In this document: one piece after another, positions 1 through 7,794 of the stretch
How positions within the stretch are numbered: the stretch's first letter is position 1
Layout: each line of letters begins with the position of its first letter
DNA from: Streptomyces pyxinicus
GTDB lineage: Bacteria; Actinomycetota; Actinomycetes; Streptomycetales; Streptomycetaceae
Reading direction: 5' to 3'
Assembly: GCF_024753135.1 (NCBI RefSeq)
Contig: NZ_JANUGP010000019.1
Span: 1 to 64,000, forward strand
DNA length: 64,000 nucleotides
Notes under the pieces: generated by a model
Databases searched by the model: none
What the model was told of the DNA's origin: nothing
Seen by the model: the letters and a program-made list of their open reading frames with translations, nothing else
Made by a program: the position numbers and the translations under genes

Positions 1-135
1 ATGCTGCGCCTCGGTCGCCTTCTCGCTCGGGCCCGCCACGGCCTGGGCACGAATCCCGTGCAGTTCGGCGACCCGTCCGCGCGCGTCCGTCGGCTCGCCG
101 GTCGGCTCACCCGTCGTCTCTTCCAAAACGGTCAT
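1..135 (-). CDS. accB: Acyl-CoA carboxylase carboxyltransferase (beta) subunit, N-terminus only
   Basis: Only the first 45 codons are in the window; the gene continues past the left edge. Carboxyltransferase subunits move CO2 from biotin to acetyl- or propionyl-CoA, giving malonyl- or methylmalonyl-CoA for fatty acid and polyketide synthesis. Reading leftward from the ATG at 135, the peptide contains DARGRVAELHGIRAQA followed by AGPSEKAT. This is the N-terminus I remember for the Streptomyces AccB protein (SCO5535), and it differs from the PccB N-terminus. The catalytic carboxyltransferase domains are outside the window, so substrate class is inferred from the N-terminal match and from synteny with the ilv/leu region. 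Confidence 0.7.
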   Translation of the reverse strand, partial: MTVLEETTGEPTGEPTDARGRVAELHGIRAQAVAGPSEKATEAQH

Positions 136-289
136 GTAGCGACCTTACGAAGGACACCAAGGAAAGCGAGCCGTCGACTCCGTACAGTCTCCGGCCCGTT
201 TTCCTGGTGCAGGTGAACAGAACCTTGGCGCCGTGCAGCCGTTCCGACTGCTCAGACGGCGTGTCTGTTGTAGAGGCCCCACAAAGTCG

Positions 290-2596
290 TCACCTGAGAG
301 CCACCTCACATTCGTGGGTGGCGCATGCCATCCCCGGAGTGACGCGGACCCTCAGACGGCGGTCGGCGACCAGCACCTCCACGCTCTCGTCGGCGCGGTT
401 CACCGCGCGCACCGGGTGGTCCCAGTCGATCTCCAGGGGTTCGCCCGTACGGGGCGGCTCGCTCACGCACAGGGTGGCCGTCCGGCCCCGGCGTACGACG
501 AGGACGCTCGCTCCGGCCAAGGCGGTCAGCTCCCCCACCGTACCGGCCCGCCAGAAGTTCGCCGCCGTCAGGCCGAGGCCCGGTACGGCGACGGACTGGG
601 CACCGGAGTCGTTGGCGAGGACGCGCAGCCAGTGCCGGTCGGCGGCGCGGGCGGCGGTCTCGGCACGGCCGGCACCGGGCAGCAGGACGTAGACGTAGCG
701 GGCGTCGACGGGGTCGGTGCCGTGGTCGAGCCAGAGGGTCTGCCAGCGCCGGGTGCGCCGTTCACTCGTACTGGTGGTGTTGATGTCGGCCCAGGCGCCG
801 GTGCGGTCCTCGCGCAGGGTGTGCGGCTCGCCCCCGTGCGGCAGCAGCCAGCCGCCGTGTCCTTCGAGGTGGGCCCAGTGCCGACCGTGCACGAAGGCCT
901 GGGTGCCGCCCTCGCCGAGGTTGCGGTTGTCCACGACCGTCTCGACCGGGACGCCGTCGGCGCAGGTGATCCCGGCGCCCAGGCAGATCATGGCGTCGGG
1001 GAGGAAGAACCACGACGTGCGGGCCTGGAGGGTGGAGCCGAGGCCCTTGAGGTGCTGGCCGACGGCCGCGTACGTCCCGTCGGTGGCGCCGCCGACCCAG
1101 CGGACGTCCGGCCGGGGGGCGCCCCACTCCCCGCCGGCCCGGTCGGGCAGCCGCTTGGTGGACACCGTGGTGCCGGGCAGCCGGTACCAGTCGACGGTGG
1201 GCCAGTACCAGTCCGTGTACTGGTCGCCGCGCCCGTGCGGCCACCAGGAGAGCATGCCGGAACCCGTGTGCCAGCCGCGCGGGTTCTCGCCGTTGCCGCA
1301 CTCGTAGTGGGCGATGCGGTCGCTGGCCATGGCGAGAGCGGCGGTGTAGCGGGATCCGCGGTGGACGGCGCGGTCCATGGCCGGGAAGAGCCGGTGGCCG
1401 GGACGTTCGGGGGTCGCCGCGACGGACGAGGCGGCGATGGCGCGGAGACGGGCGAGATCGGCCACGCCGAACTGCGGGGCCGTCAGGTACGGCGTCACGG
1501 TGTCCCGCTCGATCCACCCCTTCACCAGTCCGTACCACCGCGCGCGCTCCGCTGCCTCCGCTCCGCCCGCGAGCAGGGCGATGGCGGCGACGAGTTGCTG
1601 CCCGTGGACGTGGTCACTGCGCATCACGTGCAGGTCATCGCTTCGCAGGTAACCCCGGCTGATGGCACGCCCGTTGACGCAGTCCATCACCAACCCGTCG
1701 TGGATGAGCGGCGCGTAGGCGTGCTCGACGCTGTCGAGGACGGTGCGCCGGGCCGGGTCGGTGACCTCCCACTCCGACCCGGCGAGCAGGGTGAACAGCC
1801 GCCCCAGACCGTCGAGGAGGACCTGTCCGTAGGTGCCCGAGTAGGCGACGTGGGTGTGCTGCACGAACGAGCCGTCGGCATACAGCCCGTCCCCCTCGGT
1901 GACGTACGGGAAGACCGGCGACAGCGCGTCCCGGGCGAGCCGCAAGCGGCCGGGATCGCGGCCGAGCACCCCGCGCAGCGCGACACTCCGGCACAGGTCG
2001 ACGCGGTTGGCGCCGGTGGAGGTGCCCGAGTAGTCGGTGAGCAGGGTGTCCGGGATGAAGTGGTCGACGGCGGCACAGGCGGCGGCGATCCGCTCGGCAC
2101 CGAGCCGCTCGTACAGCGCGGCCGTGATGTCCATGAGCGGGCGCGGGCTGCCGATCTGCCACTCCCACCAGTTGCCGTAGGGCGTGGTGCCCGGGTGGTA
2201 GACGGTGGCCGAGAGGTGGTCGAGTCCGCGCAGTACGGCGTCGAAGAGCGCGGGGTCGCCGGTGGCGCCGGTGCCGGGCTGGACGTACGCCTGGGCCATG
2301 GTCCACAGCCGGTTGTGGCTGAAGGTGATGTTCGACGGCGGGTCGAAGGGATGCCCCGGCCAGAGTGCATCGGCGGCGGGACTCATGGTGCCCGCGAAGT
2401 CCCGCGCCATGGAACCCAGTTGGGTGAGCCGGGAGGCGTACGGCTCGCTCGCCGGGTCGAACCCGGCGCCGAGGGCGATGGTGAGCCAGCGGCGGCGCAG
2501 GGTGTCGTAGGGGTCGTCGGCCGCGCGGGCCGCCGGTGCCGCCAGGGCGGGAGCGAGGGCGGCGGCCAGCAGCAGTGCGCGTCGGGTCAAGCCCAT
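290..2596 (-). CDS. Secreted polysaccharide lyase family 8 (hyaluronate/chondroitin/xanthan lyase type)
   Basis: A 768-residue exported lyase that would cleave uronic-acid polysaccharides by beta-elimination outside the cell. The N-terminus (TRRALLLAAALAPALAA) is a twin-arginine-like signal ending near PAARA-AD. An alpha/alpha toroid fills roughly residues 30-360 and beta-sandwich domains the rest, which is the usual PL8 length. Family active-site residues are visible: Asn197 in GANRVD, His247 in SFVQHTHV, Tyr256 in SGTYG nine residues later, and Arg310/Arg314 in NGRAISR. The aromatic patch NWWEWQIGSPR lies at 142-152. The ATG at 2596 is chosen because it directly precedes the signal; an in-frame GTG four codons upstream is possible. 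The exact substrate cannot be read from sequence. Divergent from the YceI gene. Confidence 0.88.
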   Translation of the reverse strand: MGLTRRALLLAAALAPALAAPAARAADDPYDTLRRRWLTIALGAGFDPASEPYASRLTQLGSMARDFAGTMSPAADALWPGHPFDPPSNITFSHNRLWTMAQAYVQPGTGATGDPALFDAVLRGLDHLSATVYHPGTTPYGNWWEWQIGSPRPLMDITAALYERLGAERIAAACAAVDHFIPDTLLTDYSGTSTGANRVDLCRSVALRGVLGRDPGRLRLARDALSPVFPYVTEGDGLYADGSFVQHTHVAYSGTYGQVLLDGLGRLFTLLAGSEWEVTDPARRTVLDSVEHAYAPLIHDGLVMDCVNGRAISRGYLRSDDLHVMRSDHVHGQQLVAAIALLAGGAEAAERARWYGLVKGWIERDTVTPYLTAPQFGVADLARLRAIAASSVAATPERPGHRLFPAMDRAVHRGSRYTAALAMASDRIAHYECGNGENPRGWHTGSGMLSWWPHGRGDQYTDWYWPTVDWYRLPGTTVSTKRLPDRAGGEWGAPRPDVRWVGGATDGTYAAVGQHLKGLGSTLQARTSWFFLPDAMICLGAGITCADGVPVETVVDNRNLGEGGTQAFVHGRHWAHLEGHGGWLLPHGGEPHTLREDRTGAWADINTTSTSERRTRRWQTLWLDHGTDPVDARYVYVLLPGAGRAETAARAADRHWLRVLANDSGAQSVAVPGLGLTAANFWRAGTVGELTALAGASVLVVRRGRTATLCVSEPPRTGEPLEIDWDHPVRAVNRADESVEVLVADRRLRVRVTPGMACATHECEVALR

Positions 2597-2812
2597 GGGG
2601 CCGGTCACCGCTCTCTCCGCGCGGCTCGGCAGCCGCCGCAGGCGTAGGAGAGGACGTCCCGTGGCCGCCCTCGTCGGCGTAAGTAGATGGTGCCCGAGGT
2701 CTCCACGCGTTCGCCAGAGGGCGAACGGGTCACTCCGGGCGACGACGACAACACACTCCGGATGATGTTGAAAATCGAACGGAATAGGTCTACGGTCGAC
2801 CCTGTTGAGTTC

Positions 2813-2826
2813 GTTGAACGTTAAAC
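2813..2826. promoter_or_regulatory. Near-perfect palindrome upstream of the YceI gene
   Basis: GTTGAACGTTAAAC reads the same on both strands except for one base pair, and is centred on AACGTT. It lies 17 bases before the YceI ATG in the region shared with the divergent lyase gene. Its size fits a dimeric winged-helix (MarR-type) operator. The regulator class is inference, and no such regulator is adjacent. Confidence 0.4.
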
Positions 2827-2843
2827 AGACAAGGAGCACCGCC

Positions 2844-3467
2844 ATGGGCATCTTCGGCCGCAAGGACACCGCCGCTGCCGCCGCCACCACCGCCGCGATC
2901 ACGGCACCGGCCGCCGTCAGCCCCGACCTCGCCGCGCTGACCGGTGACTACACCATCGACCCGGCGCACAGCACGCTCGGCTTCGTGGCCCGGCACGCCA
3001 TGGTCACCAACGTCAAGGGCGGTTTCCAGGACTTCACCGGCACCCTGCACCTGGACGGCGCGAACCCCGGCGCCTCCACCGCGTCCCTGGACGTGCGGAT
3101 GGACAGCATCGACACCGGCAACGCCGACCGCGACGGGCACCTGAAATCGGCCGACTTCTTCAAGGCCGACGAGTTCCCGGCGATGACGTTCCGCTCCACC
3201 AAGGTGGAGGCACTGGGCGGCGACGACTACCGGATCACCGGCGATCTCTCCCTGCTCGGCGTGACCCGGCCGCTCACCATCGACCTAGAGTTCAACGGCG
3301 CCGCGAAGGACCCCTTCGGCAACGAGCGCGTCGGCTTCGAGGGCAAGGCCGAGATCCTGCGCTCCGAGTGGGGTCTGACCTGGAACGCGGCCCTGGAGAC
3401 CGGCGGCGTCCTCGTCTCCGACAAGATCAAGCTCAACTTCGACATCTCGGCCATCAGGAACGCCTAG
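2844..3467 (+). CDS. YceI family protein
   Basis: A 207-residue member of the YceI family, an eight-strand lipocalin-like barrel that binds amphiphilic or polyisoprenoid ligands. The family core runs from GDYTIDPAHSTLGFVARHAM (about residue 33) through DFFKADEFPAMTF and GVTRPLTIDLEF to the C-terminal VSDKIKLNFDISA. There is no classical signal peptide: the N-terminus is MGIFGRKD followed by an Ala/Thr-rich stretch, so this is probably a cytoplasmic or membrane-peripheral form. The ATG at 2844 follows AAGGAG by eight bases and decides the start. Its role in Streptomyces is unknown; links to isoprenoid binding or stress come from other bacteria. Confidence 0.9.
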   Translation: MGIFGRKDTAAAAATTAAITAPAAVSPDLAALTGDYTIDPAHSTLGFVARHAMVTNVKGGFQDFTGTLHLDGANPGASTASLDVRMDSIDTGNADRDGHLKSADFFKADEFPAMTFRSTKVEALGGDDYRITGDLSLLGVTRPLTIDLEFNGAAKDPFGNERVGFEGKAEILRSEWGLTWNAALETGGVLVSDKIKLNFDISAIRNA

Positions 3468-3555
3468 GCACCCCGGCAGTGCCCGTCGATCCTCTCCGTA
3501 CCGCGTCCTCGTCAACGACCAGCCGGGCCGCGCGGGCACCAGAGCGTGCGCGAGC

Positions 3556-3592
3556 GGTGCGGCCCCGGCCGTGGGGTGGCCGGGACCGCACC
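3556..3592. terminator. Bidirectional hairpin between convergent genes
   Basis: GGTGCGG-C-CCCGGCC pairs with GGCCGGG-A-CCGCACC around a 7-base loop, giving two 7-bp stems separated by one mismatch. It lies between the ends of the YceI gene and the lyase-like gene. There is no T-run, which is common in Streptomyces. Confidence 0.6.
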
Positions 3593-3611
3593 TGGGGGGA
3601 GTGCGGCGTGG

Positions 3612-4370
3612 TCAGGAGACGTCGGCGTACTCGGTGCCGATCTTGAGGTTGTCGACGCGGTTGACGATCTGTGTGCTGGTGTTTCCGCGGTCGTAGGCGC
3701 CCCACTTGGGTTCGTTGGCCGAGTCCCAGGTACGGCCGGCGAAGCGGGTGGAGCCGTTGGTGAAGGTCTGCTTGACGCCGTTGTAGTACAACTCCGCCCA
3801 GCCCGCGGAGGCCGAGGTCGAGGTGTGGATGCCGACGGCGACACGGTTCCACTCGAAGGCCGCGACCGGCTTGGACCAGATGTACTTCCAGCTCGCGCCG
3901 TTGGGGCCGACGTAGACCAGGTTGACCTTGCCCTTCCCCACGGTCATGAGAAGGGGATAGTTCTGGTCGGCGTTGGGGTACGACTTCCACTGCCAGGGGA
4001 CCCAGTCGCTACCCGCGGGGACGACGGAGAACTTCTGCTCCCACCCGAGCCAGTACGTCTTGCCGCCGACGAACTTGTAGCGTGAGCCGTTGACCTTGAT
4101 ACCTCGGGATTCGCAGCGGTAGACGCCGACGGCCTTGTCGTACTTGAACACCGTGCCGTGCCCGTCGGTCTGCGCGGCGGTGACCACGCTGCCCGGGGAG
4201 TCGCAGTCCAGATTCCCGAAGACCTTGGCGCCCTGGGACGCGTCACCGTTCCACAGCACCGCGGCGTTCGCAGGCCAGGCACTGGCCACCAGCAGCCCGG
4301 CAACGGCCGAGGCCGCAGCGGTCGTGGCGTAGAGAGAGGCGCGGAGCTTCCTGCGGCCATGCGTCGGCAT
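3612..4370 (-). CDS. Secreted heparin-lyase-like jelly-roll protein
   Basis: A 252-residue secreted protein. A Sec signal peptide covers about residues 1-36, with cleavage after SAWPANA. The mature part (AVLWNGDASQG onward, KTYWLGWEQKF, WNRVAVGIHTSTSASAGWAELYYNG, VNRVDNLKIG) has the spacing of tryptophans and beta strands of the heparin lyase I-like/PL20-type jelly-roll superfamily, which act on acidic glycans. I cannot identify the catalytic residues with certainty, so substrate is open (alginate, glucuronan and heparin-like chains are all possible). The start is firm: a perfect AGGAGG lies seven bases before the ATG. With the PL8 gene it makes two polysaccharide lyases within 4 kb. Confidence 0.7.
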   Translation of the reverse strand: MPTHGRRKLRASLYATTAAASAVAGLLVASAWPANAAVLWNGDASQGAKVFGNLDCDSPGSVVTAAQTDGHGTVFKYDKAVGVYRCESRGIKVNGSRYKFVGGKTYWLGWEQKFSVVPAGSDWVPWQWKSYPNADQNYPLLMTVGKGKVNLVYVGPNGASWKYIWSKPVAAFEWNRVAVGIHTSTSASAGWAELYYNGVKQTFTNGSTRFAGRTWDSANEPKWGAYDRGNTSTQIVNRVDNLKIGTEYADVS

Positions 4371-4484
4371 GGGAGACCTCCTTGTGAGGGGCGGGGGACG
4401 GAAGTGAGAGGGGTGGCTTCCGACCCGGCCGCTTTTCTAGCAGGTATCAATCACTCGCTCAATACCTCCAACTAAACGATCACC

Positions 4485-4510
4485 AACGATCGTTCGATCG
4501 CATTGCGATC
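4485..4510. promoter_or_regulatory. Two adjacent perfect palindromes upstream of the lyase-like gene
   Basis: AACGATCGTT (4485-4494) is followed almost at once by GATCGCATTGCGATC (4496-4510), a 15-base palindrome with a single central T. They sit 115-140 bases upstream of the ATG at 4370, in an AT-richer stretch of the 183-base intergenic region. They look like an operator for a LacI- or GntR-type sugar regulator; no such gene is adjacent, so this is inference. Confidence 0.4.
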
Positions 4511-4553
4511 AAATGAAAGACATTCGTTGCTTCGCGCGCCGCCGCCCGTCCGA

Positions 4554-4982
4554 CTATGCCCTCCAGGGCGCCGTGACACCGCGGAGCGCGAACTCGCACC
4601 ACACGACCTTGCCCGGCTTCCGCTCCCCGACGCCCCACTTGTCCGACAGCGCGGCGACCAGCAACAGGCCCCGGCCGTGCTCCTCGTCCGCCGACGGCTC
4701 CGGCATCCGCAACACGCCGGAGCCGCTGTCGTGCACCTCGACCCGCAGCACCCCGCCCCGGTGCAGGGCGAGCCGGACGAGATAGCCCCGGCCCGGCGGC
4801 ACCCCGTGCAGCAGCGCGTTGGTCGCCAGCTCGCTCACACACAGCAGCACGTCGTCGCGCCGCCCGGCCAGCGACCAGCCGTCCAGGGTCTCCCCGGCGA
4901 ACGTGCGCGCCAACTGCACCGACCTGCGCTCCCGTTGGAAGAAGGTCGTGCGCACCCTGAGGGGTGGAAGTTCCGCGTTCAT
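4554..4982 (-). CDS. RsbW-like ATP-binding (anti-sigma/histidine-kinase fold) protein
   Basis: A 142-residue HATPase_c_2 domain protein of the anti-sigma-factor kinase type. The N box is SELATNALLHG, the G1 box VHDSGSG and the G2 box GRGLLLV, so ATP binding should be intact. In Streptomyces such small proteins are encoded beside Scr1/WhiJ-type regulators and DUF397 proteins, and that is the context here: the regulator gene starts 112 bases away on the opposite strand. The ATG at 4982 gives the usual family length; upstream in-frame starts would add about 46 residues unlike the family. Function is probably modulation of the partner regulator. Confidence 0.85.
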   Translation of the reverse strand: MNAELPPLRVRTTFFQRERRSVQLARTFAGETLDGWSLAGRRDDVLLCVSELATNALLHGVPPGRGYLVRLALHRGGVLRVEVHDSGSGVLRMPEPSADEEHGRGLLLVAALSDKWGVGERKPGKVVWCEFALRGVTAPWRA

Positions 4983-5024
4983 GAGACGAGTGTCACTGTG
5001 CGTCACTACGGTGGGCCAACGAGT

Positions 5025-5053
5025 GAGGTCGTACTCCTTTTCACTACGACCTC
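5025..5053. promoter_or_regulatory. 9-bp inverted repeat in the divergent promoter
   Basis: GAGGTCGTA (5025-5033) and TACGACCTC (5045-5053) are perfect inverted arms separated by 11 bases, placed midway between the starts of the ATP-binding protein and the Scr1-type regulator. The geometry suits autoregulation of both genes by the HTH protein; this is inference. Confidence 0.5.
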
Positions 5054-5094
5054 GGTACGACCGCTTCGCCCATGCACGGGGGTAGGCAACGCCC

Positions 5095-5916
5095 ATGAAC
5101 CCAACACCCAGGAGCCGCAAGGTCGGTACGTGGCAGGCGGTGGGCGCCCTGGTCGCCCACTACCGCAAGCAGGCCCGACTGACCCAGGAGCGGTTCGCCG
5201 AACTGGCCCACCTTCACGTGGACACGGTGCGCTCCATTGAACAGGGGCGGTTGGCTTTGCAGCCGGATCGGGCCGAGCAGTTCGATGAGCTGCTCAATAC
5301 GGGCGGGGCTTTGGCTGCCTTCGTCACACGCTTACCTGTGCGGGAGCGGATCGTGCAGTTCGCGCAGGGGTTGGTGGACCATGAGCAGGAGGCAGTGGGC
5401 ATCCTGGCGTATCAGACGCAGATGGTTCCTGGACTGCTCCAGACCAGGGACTACTGCCTCGCGGCGTTCGACGCCCGCTATCCGGCGCTCGGGAGCGAGA
5501 CCGCCGAGCAGTGGGTGGACGCCCGCATGGAGCGGCAGTTGATCTGGCAGCGCGATCGGCCACCCGTGGGGCACTTCGTCCTGGAGGAGAGCATCCTGCG
5601 GCGACAGGTCGGCGGGGCAGGGGTGATGCGGGACCAGATCCGGCAGATTCTGCATTACACCGAGCCTGTTCACATGAGCTTCCAGATCATGCCCATGGAC
5701 CGGATGCCGCACGCCGGGCTCGCTGGGCCCATGACTCTGCTGGAAACACCCGACCACGACCGCCTTGTCTACCTGGAAGTCCAGACGGCGAGTTTCCTCG
5801 TGGACGACCCCGACGACGTCAGCGACTACCACCACAAGTATGGAATGCTGCGGTCTCAAGCACTCACGCCCGCCGAGAGTGTGCGCCTCTTGCACGGACT
5901 GCTAGGAGAGACATGA
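5095..5916 (+). CDS. WhiJ/Scr1-family helix-turn-helix regulator (XRE HTH plus DUF5753)
   Basis: A 273-residue transcription regulator. An XRE-type HTH occupies about residues 14-70 (ALVAHYRKQARLTQERFAEL, then VDTVRSIEQGRLAL). The rest is the DUF5753 sensor-like domain common in Streptomyces, with recognisable MVPGLLQTRDYCLAA and RQLIWQRDRP. Proteins of this architecture include WhiJ, which influences development together with DUF397 partners. The stop overlaps the start of the next gene by ATGA, so the two are translationally coupled. The inverted repeat at 5025-5053 is its likely operator. The developmental role here is inferred from family and context only. Confidence 0.9.
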   Translation: MNPTPRSRKVGTWQAVGALVAHYRKQARLTQERFAELAHLHVDTVRSIEQGRLALQPDRAEQFDELLNTGGALAAFVTRLPVRERIVQFAQGLVDHEQEAVGILAYQTQMVPGLLQTRDYCLAAFDARYPALGSETAEQWVDARMERQLIWQRDRPPVGHFVLEESILRRQVGGAGVMRDQIRQILHYTEPVHMSFQIMPMDRMPHAGLAGPMTLLETPDHDRLVYLEVQTASFLVDDPDDVSDYHHKYGMLRSQALTPAESVRLLHGLLGET

Positions 5917-6149
5917 CGACCGCGTGGTTCAAGTCAAGCTACAGCAGCAATGAGGGAGGCGACTGCCTCGAAGTCACCTACGACTGGCGCAAGTCGAGCT
6001 ACAGCAGCCCCGAGGGTGGCAACTGCGTAGAGGTGGCCGCGCACCCCGCCGCCATCCACGTCCGTGACTCCAAAGCGGCTCCGGTCGGCCCGATCGTCAC
6101 CGTCTCCCCTGCCACCTGGAACGAGTTCCTTGACCGGTTCGCCGGCTGA
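5913..6149 (+). CDS. DUF397 protein with a duplicated N-terminal motif
   Basis: A 78-residue DUF397 protein, the usual small partner of WhiJ-type regulators. GGAGAG precedes the ATG, which overlaps the upstream stop. The protein opens with two copies of the family motif, WFKSSYSSNEGGDCLEV and WRKSSYSSPEGGNCVEV, then the conserved VRDSK and PATWNEFL. Most DUF397 proteins carry one copy of the W-KSSYS motif (known family feature), so the repeated front end looks like an internal duplication. In the whi/bld-like cassettes the partner is thought to oppose the DNA-binding protein; that is established for a few cases only. Confidence 0.88.
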   Translation: MTTAWFKSSYSSNEGGDCLEVTYDWRKSSYSSPEGGNCVEVAAHPAAIHVRDSKAAPVGPIVTVSPATWNEFLDRFAG

Positions 6150-6192
6150 CTAGGTCCGCGTCACGACGACCGGCGAGAGCCTGGGAGAGTCG

Positions 6193-6432
6193 ATGAAGGC
6201 CACATGGTTCAAGTCCAGCTACAGCGGCAGCCAGGGCGGTGACTGCCTCGAAGCCCGCTACAACTGGCGCAAGTCCAGCCATAGCAGCGACGAGGGCGGC
6301 AACTGCGTAGAGGTCGCCACCCGCCCCGCCACCATCCACATCCGCGACTCGAAGGCCACCCCAACCAGCCCGATCGTCACCGTCTCCCCCGCCACCTGGC
6401 ACGAGTTCGTCGGTGGGCTGGGCGAGGTCTAG
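6193..6432 (+). CDS. Second DUF397 protein, tandem paralogue
   Basis: A 79-residue paralogue of the protein encoded 44 bases upstream, with the same doubled motif (WFKSSYSGSQGGDCLEA, then WRKSSHSSDEGGNCVEV) and the same ending (IHIRDSK, PATWHEFV). GGGAGAG lies a few bases before the ATG. The two genes are clearly a tandem duplication: most residues are identical, with divergence near ARYN and GGLGEV. They presumably share the upstream promoter with the regulator. Confidence 0.88.
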   Translation: MKATWFKSSYSGSQGGDCLEARYNWRKSSHSSDEGGNCVEVATRPATIHIRDSKATPTSPIVTVSPATWHEFVGGLGEV

Positions 6433-6458
6433 CGCAGCGAGGGCCCGGCGGTGGTGGG

Positions 6459-7208
6459 TCAGTGGAGCCCGCCGGAGGCGAAGATGACGTCGCCGGTGAT
6501 CCATCCGGCGTCCCGGGACGCGAGGAAGGCGACCACGGAGCCGATGTCGTGGGGGTGACCGAGGCGGCCGAGTGGTGTGGCGGCGGCGACCCTGGCGACG
6601 TTCTCCTCGTTGATGAGGCCGAGGTCTCGGGCGCCGTCGGTGTCGGTGGCGCCTGGTGCGACGGCGTTGACCCGGATACCGCGTGGTCCGAGTTCGTTGG
6701 CCAGGACTCTGGTCAGCGTGGTGAGAGCGCCCTTGGCCGAGGTGTAGAGGGCTGAGCCGGGAGCGTTGTCCGAGATGCCGGAGGTCGAGATGTTCACTAT
6801 CGACCCGCCGGTGCCGGGCACCTGCTTGACGAAGGCCTGGCAGGTGAGGAACACGCCGAGCACGTTGGTCCGATAGGTCCGGTCGAAGTCGCTCGGCGTG
6901 ACGTCCTCGAAGGGCTGGAAGGAGAAGACCGCCGCGTTGTTCACCAGCGTGTCGACCGGCCCGAGGACGGCGTTGACCTGCTCGTACATCCGCTCGACGT
7001 CGTCAGGACTTCCAACGTCTCCGGCTACCGCCACGGCCCTGCCGCCGTTGCCGACGATGTCGGCGACGGTCCCTTCGGCGGCCGGGCGGTCGGTGGCGTA
7101 GCTGACCGCGACCGCGGCTCCGGCGGCGGCGAGGGCGGCTGAGATCCCCCGGCCGATGCCCTTGCCGCCCCCGGTCACCAGGGCCACACGTCCCCTGAGG
7201 TCGACCAT
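6459..7208 (-). CDS. Short-chain dehydrogenase/reductase
   Basis: A 249-residue classical SDR, an NAD(P)-dependent oxidoreductase of unknown substrate. It has the cofactor motif TGGGKGIG (12-19), NNAA (90-93), Asn115, and the catalytic Ser143-Tyr155-Lys159 in YTSAK. The C-terminal FASGG fits the 3-oxoacyl-ACP reductase/glucose-1-dehydrogenase-like branch. GAGGAG precedes the ATG by about nine bases. It is divergent from an HxlR-type regulator with shared inverted repeats, so it is probably controlled by that protein, as HxlR regulators often control adjacent redox enzymes. Confidence 0.9.
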   Translation of the reverse strand: MVDLRGRVALVTGGGKGIGRGISAALAAAGAAVAVSYATDRPAAEGTVADIVGNGGRAVAVAGDVGSPDDVERMYEQVNAVLGPVDTLVNNAAVFSFQPFEDVTPSDFDRTYRTNVLGVFLTCQAFVKQVPGTGGSIVNISTSGISDNAPGSALYTSAKGALTTLTRVLANELGPRGIRVNAVAPGATDTDGARDLGLINEENVARVAAATPLGRLGHPHDIGSVVAFLASRDAGWITGDVIFASGGLH

Positions 7209-7249
7209 GGACTCACTCCTCGCTGCGGTGCTGACTGCGGAACGAGTCG

Positions 7250-7298
7250 AAGGTATCCAGAGGGCTTACCAAGAGGAAGGACATACCTTTGGGTAAGC
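7250..7298. promoter_or_regulatory. Two interleaved 7-bp inverted repeats between SDR and HxlR genes
   Basis: AAGGTAT (7250-7256) pairs with ATACCTT (7283-7289), and GCTTACC (7264-7270) pairs with GGTAAGC (7292-7298). All four arms share the GGTA/TACC core and fill the short region between divergent starts 7208 and 7306. This is a good candidate HxlR-family operator acting on both promoters. Confidence 0.55.
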
Positions 7299-7305
7299 TC
7301 CTTCC

Positions 7306-7737
7306 ATGAGTCAGCCACTGCCGGAGACGGTCAACGGTGGAGAGCTGGGGTCCTCGCAGGACGTGTTCGCCGCCGACTGCCCGGTCCGGCCGATCTTCGG
7401 GGACATCACCAGCCGCTGGGCCACCTTGGTGCTTGCCGCGCTGATGACCCGGCCGCACCGCTTCTCGGAGCTGGCGGCCCGTATCGGAGGCGTCAGCGAG
7501 AAGATGCTCTCCCAGACTTTGCGGGCCCTCACTCGTGACGGACTCGTCAGCCGCACCGTGACCCCCACCGTGCCGATCCAGGTCACCTACGAACTGACCG
7601 CCCTGGGAACGGACCTGATGCCGCGTCTGATGGGCTTGGTCACCTGGGTTGATCACCACACCGGCACGATCCAGGCGGCCCAGGCTGCCTACGACGCCGA
7701 CACACCCCTGCCGCCGGCCGTGGCGAACAGGCACTGA
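7306..7737 (+). CDS. HxlR-family transcriptional regulator
   Basis: A 143-residue winged-helix protein of the HxlR group. It has the N-terminal DCPVRPIFGDITSRWATLVL with the family cysteine, the recognition helix region FSELAARIGGVSEKMLSQTLRAL, and the wing around DGLVSRTVTPTVPIQVTYEL. HxlR proteins commonly sense electrophiles or oxidants through that cysteine (known for YodB and HypR; here inferred). There is no clear ribosome-binding site before the ATG, so the message may be leaderless or start very near. The interleaved repeats just upstream suggest autoregulation and control of the divergent SDR. Confidence 0.9.
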   Translation: MSQPLPETVNGGELGSSQDVFAADCPVRPIFGDITSRWATLVLAALMTRPHRFSELAARIGGVSEKMLSQTLRALTRDGLVSRTVTPTVPIQVTYELTALGTDLMPRLMGLVTWVDHHTGTIQAAQAAYDADTPLPPAVANRH

Positions 7738-7741
7738 AGTC

Positions 7742-7794
7742 ACCGACCGACAGACCCCCGAAGGATCGACGCGGTGCCGCACCGGGCGGTCGGT
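7742..7794. terminator. Possible hairpin between convergent genes
   Basis: ACCGACCG (7742-7749) and CGGTCGGT (7787-7794) are perfect 8-bp arms with a long 37-base loop that contains a smaller GGTGC/GCACC pair. It is the only symmetric element between the HxlR gene and the convergent membrane-protein gene. Confidence 0.35.

Noticed and set aside
5913..6432. A direct DNA repeat of about 280 bases as a mobile element footprint
   Set aside because: Both copies are complete DUF397 genes with their own starts, so tandem gene duplication explains it.
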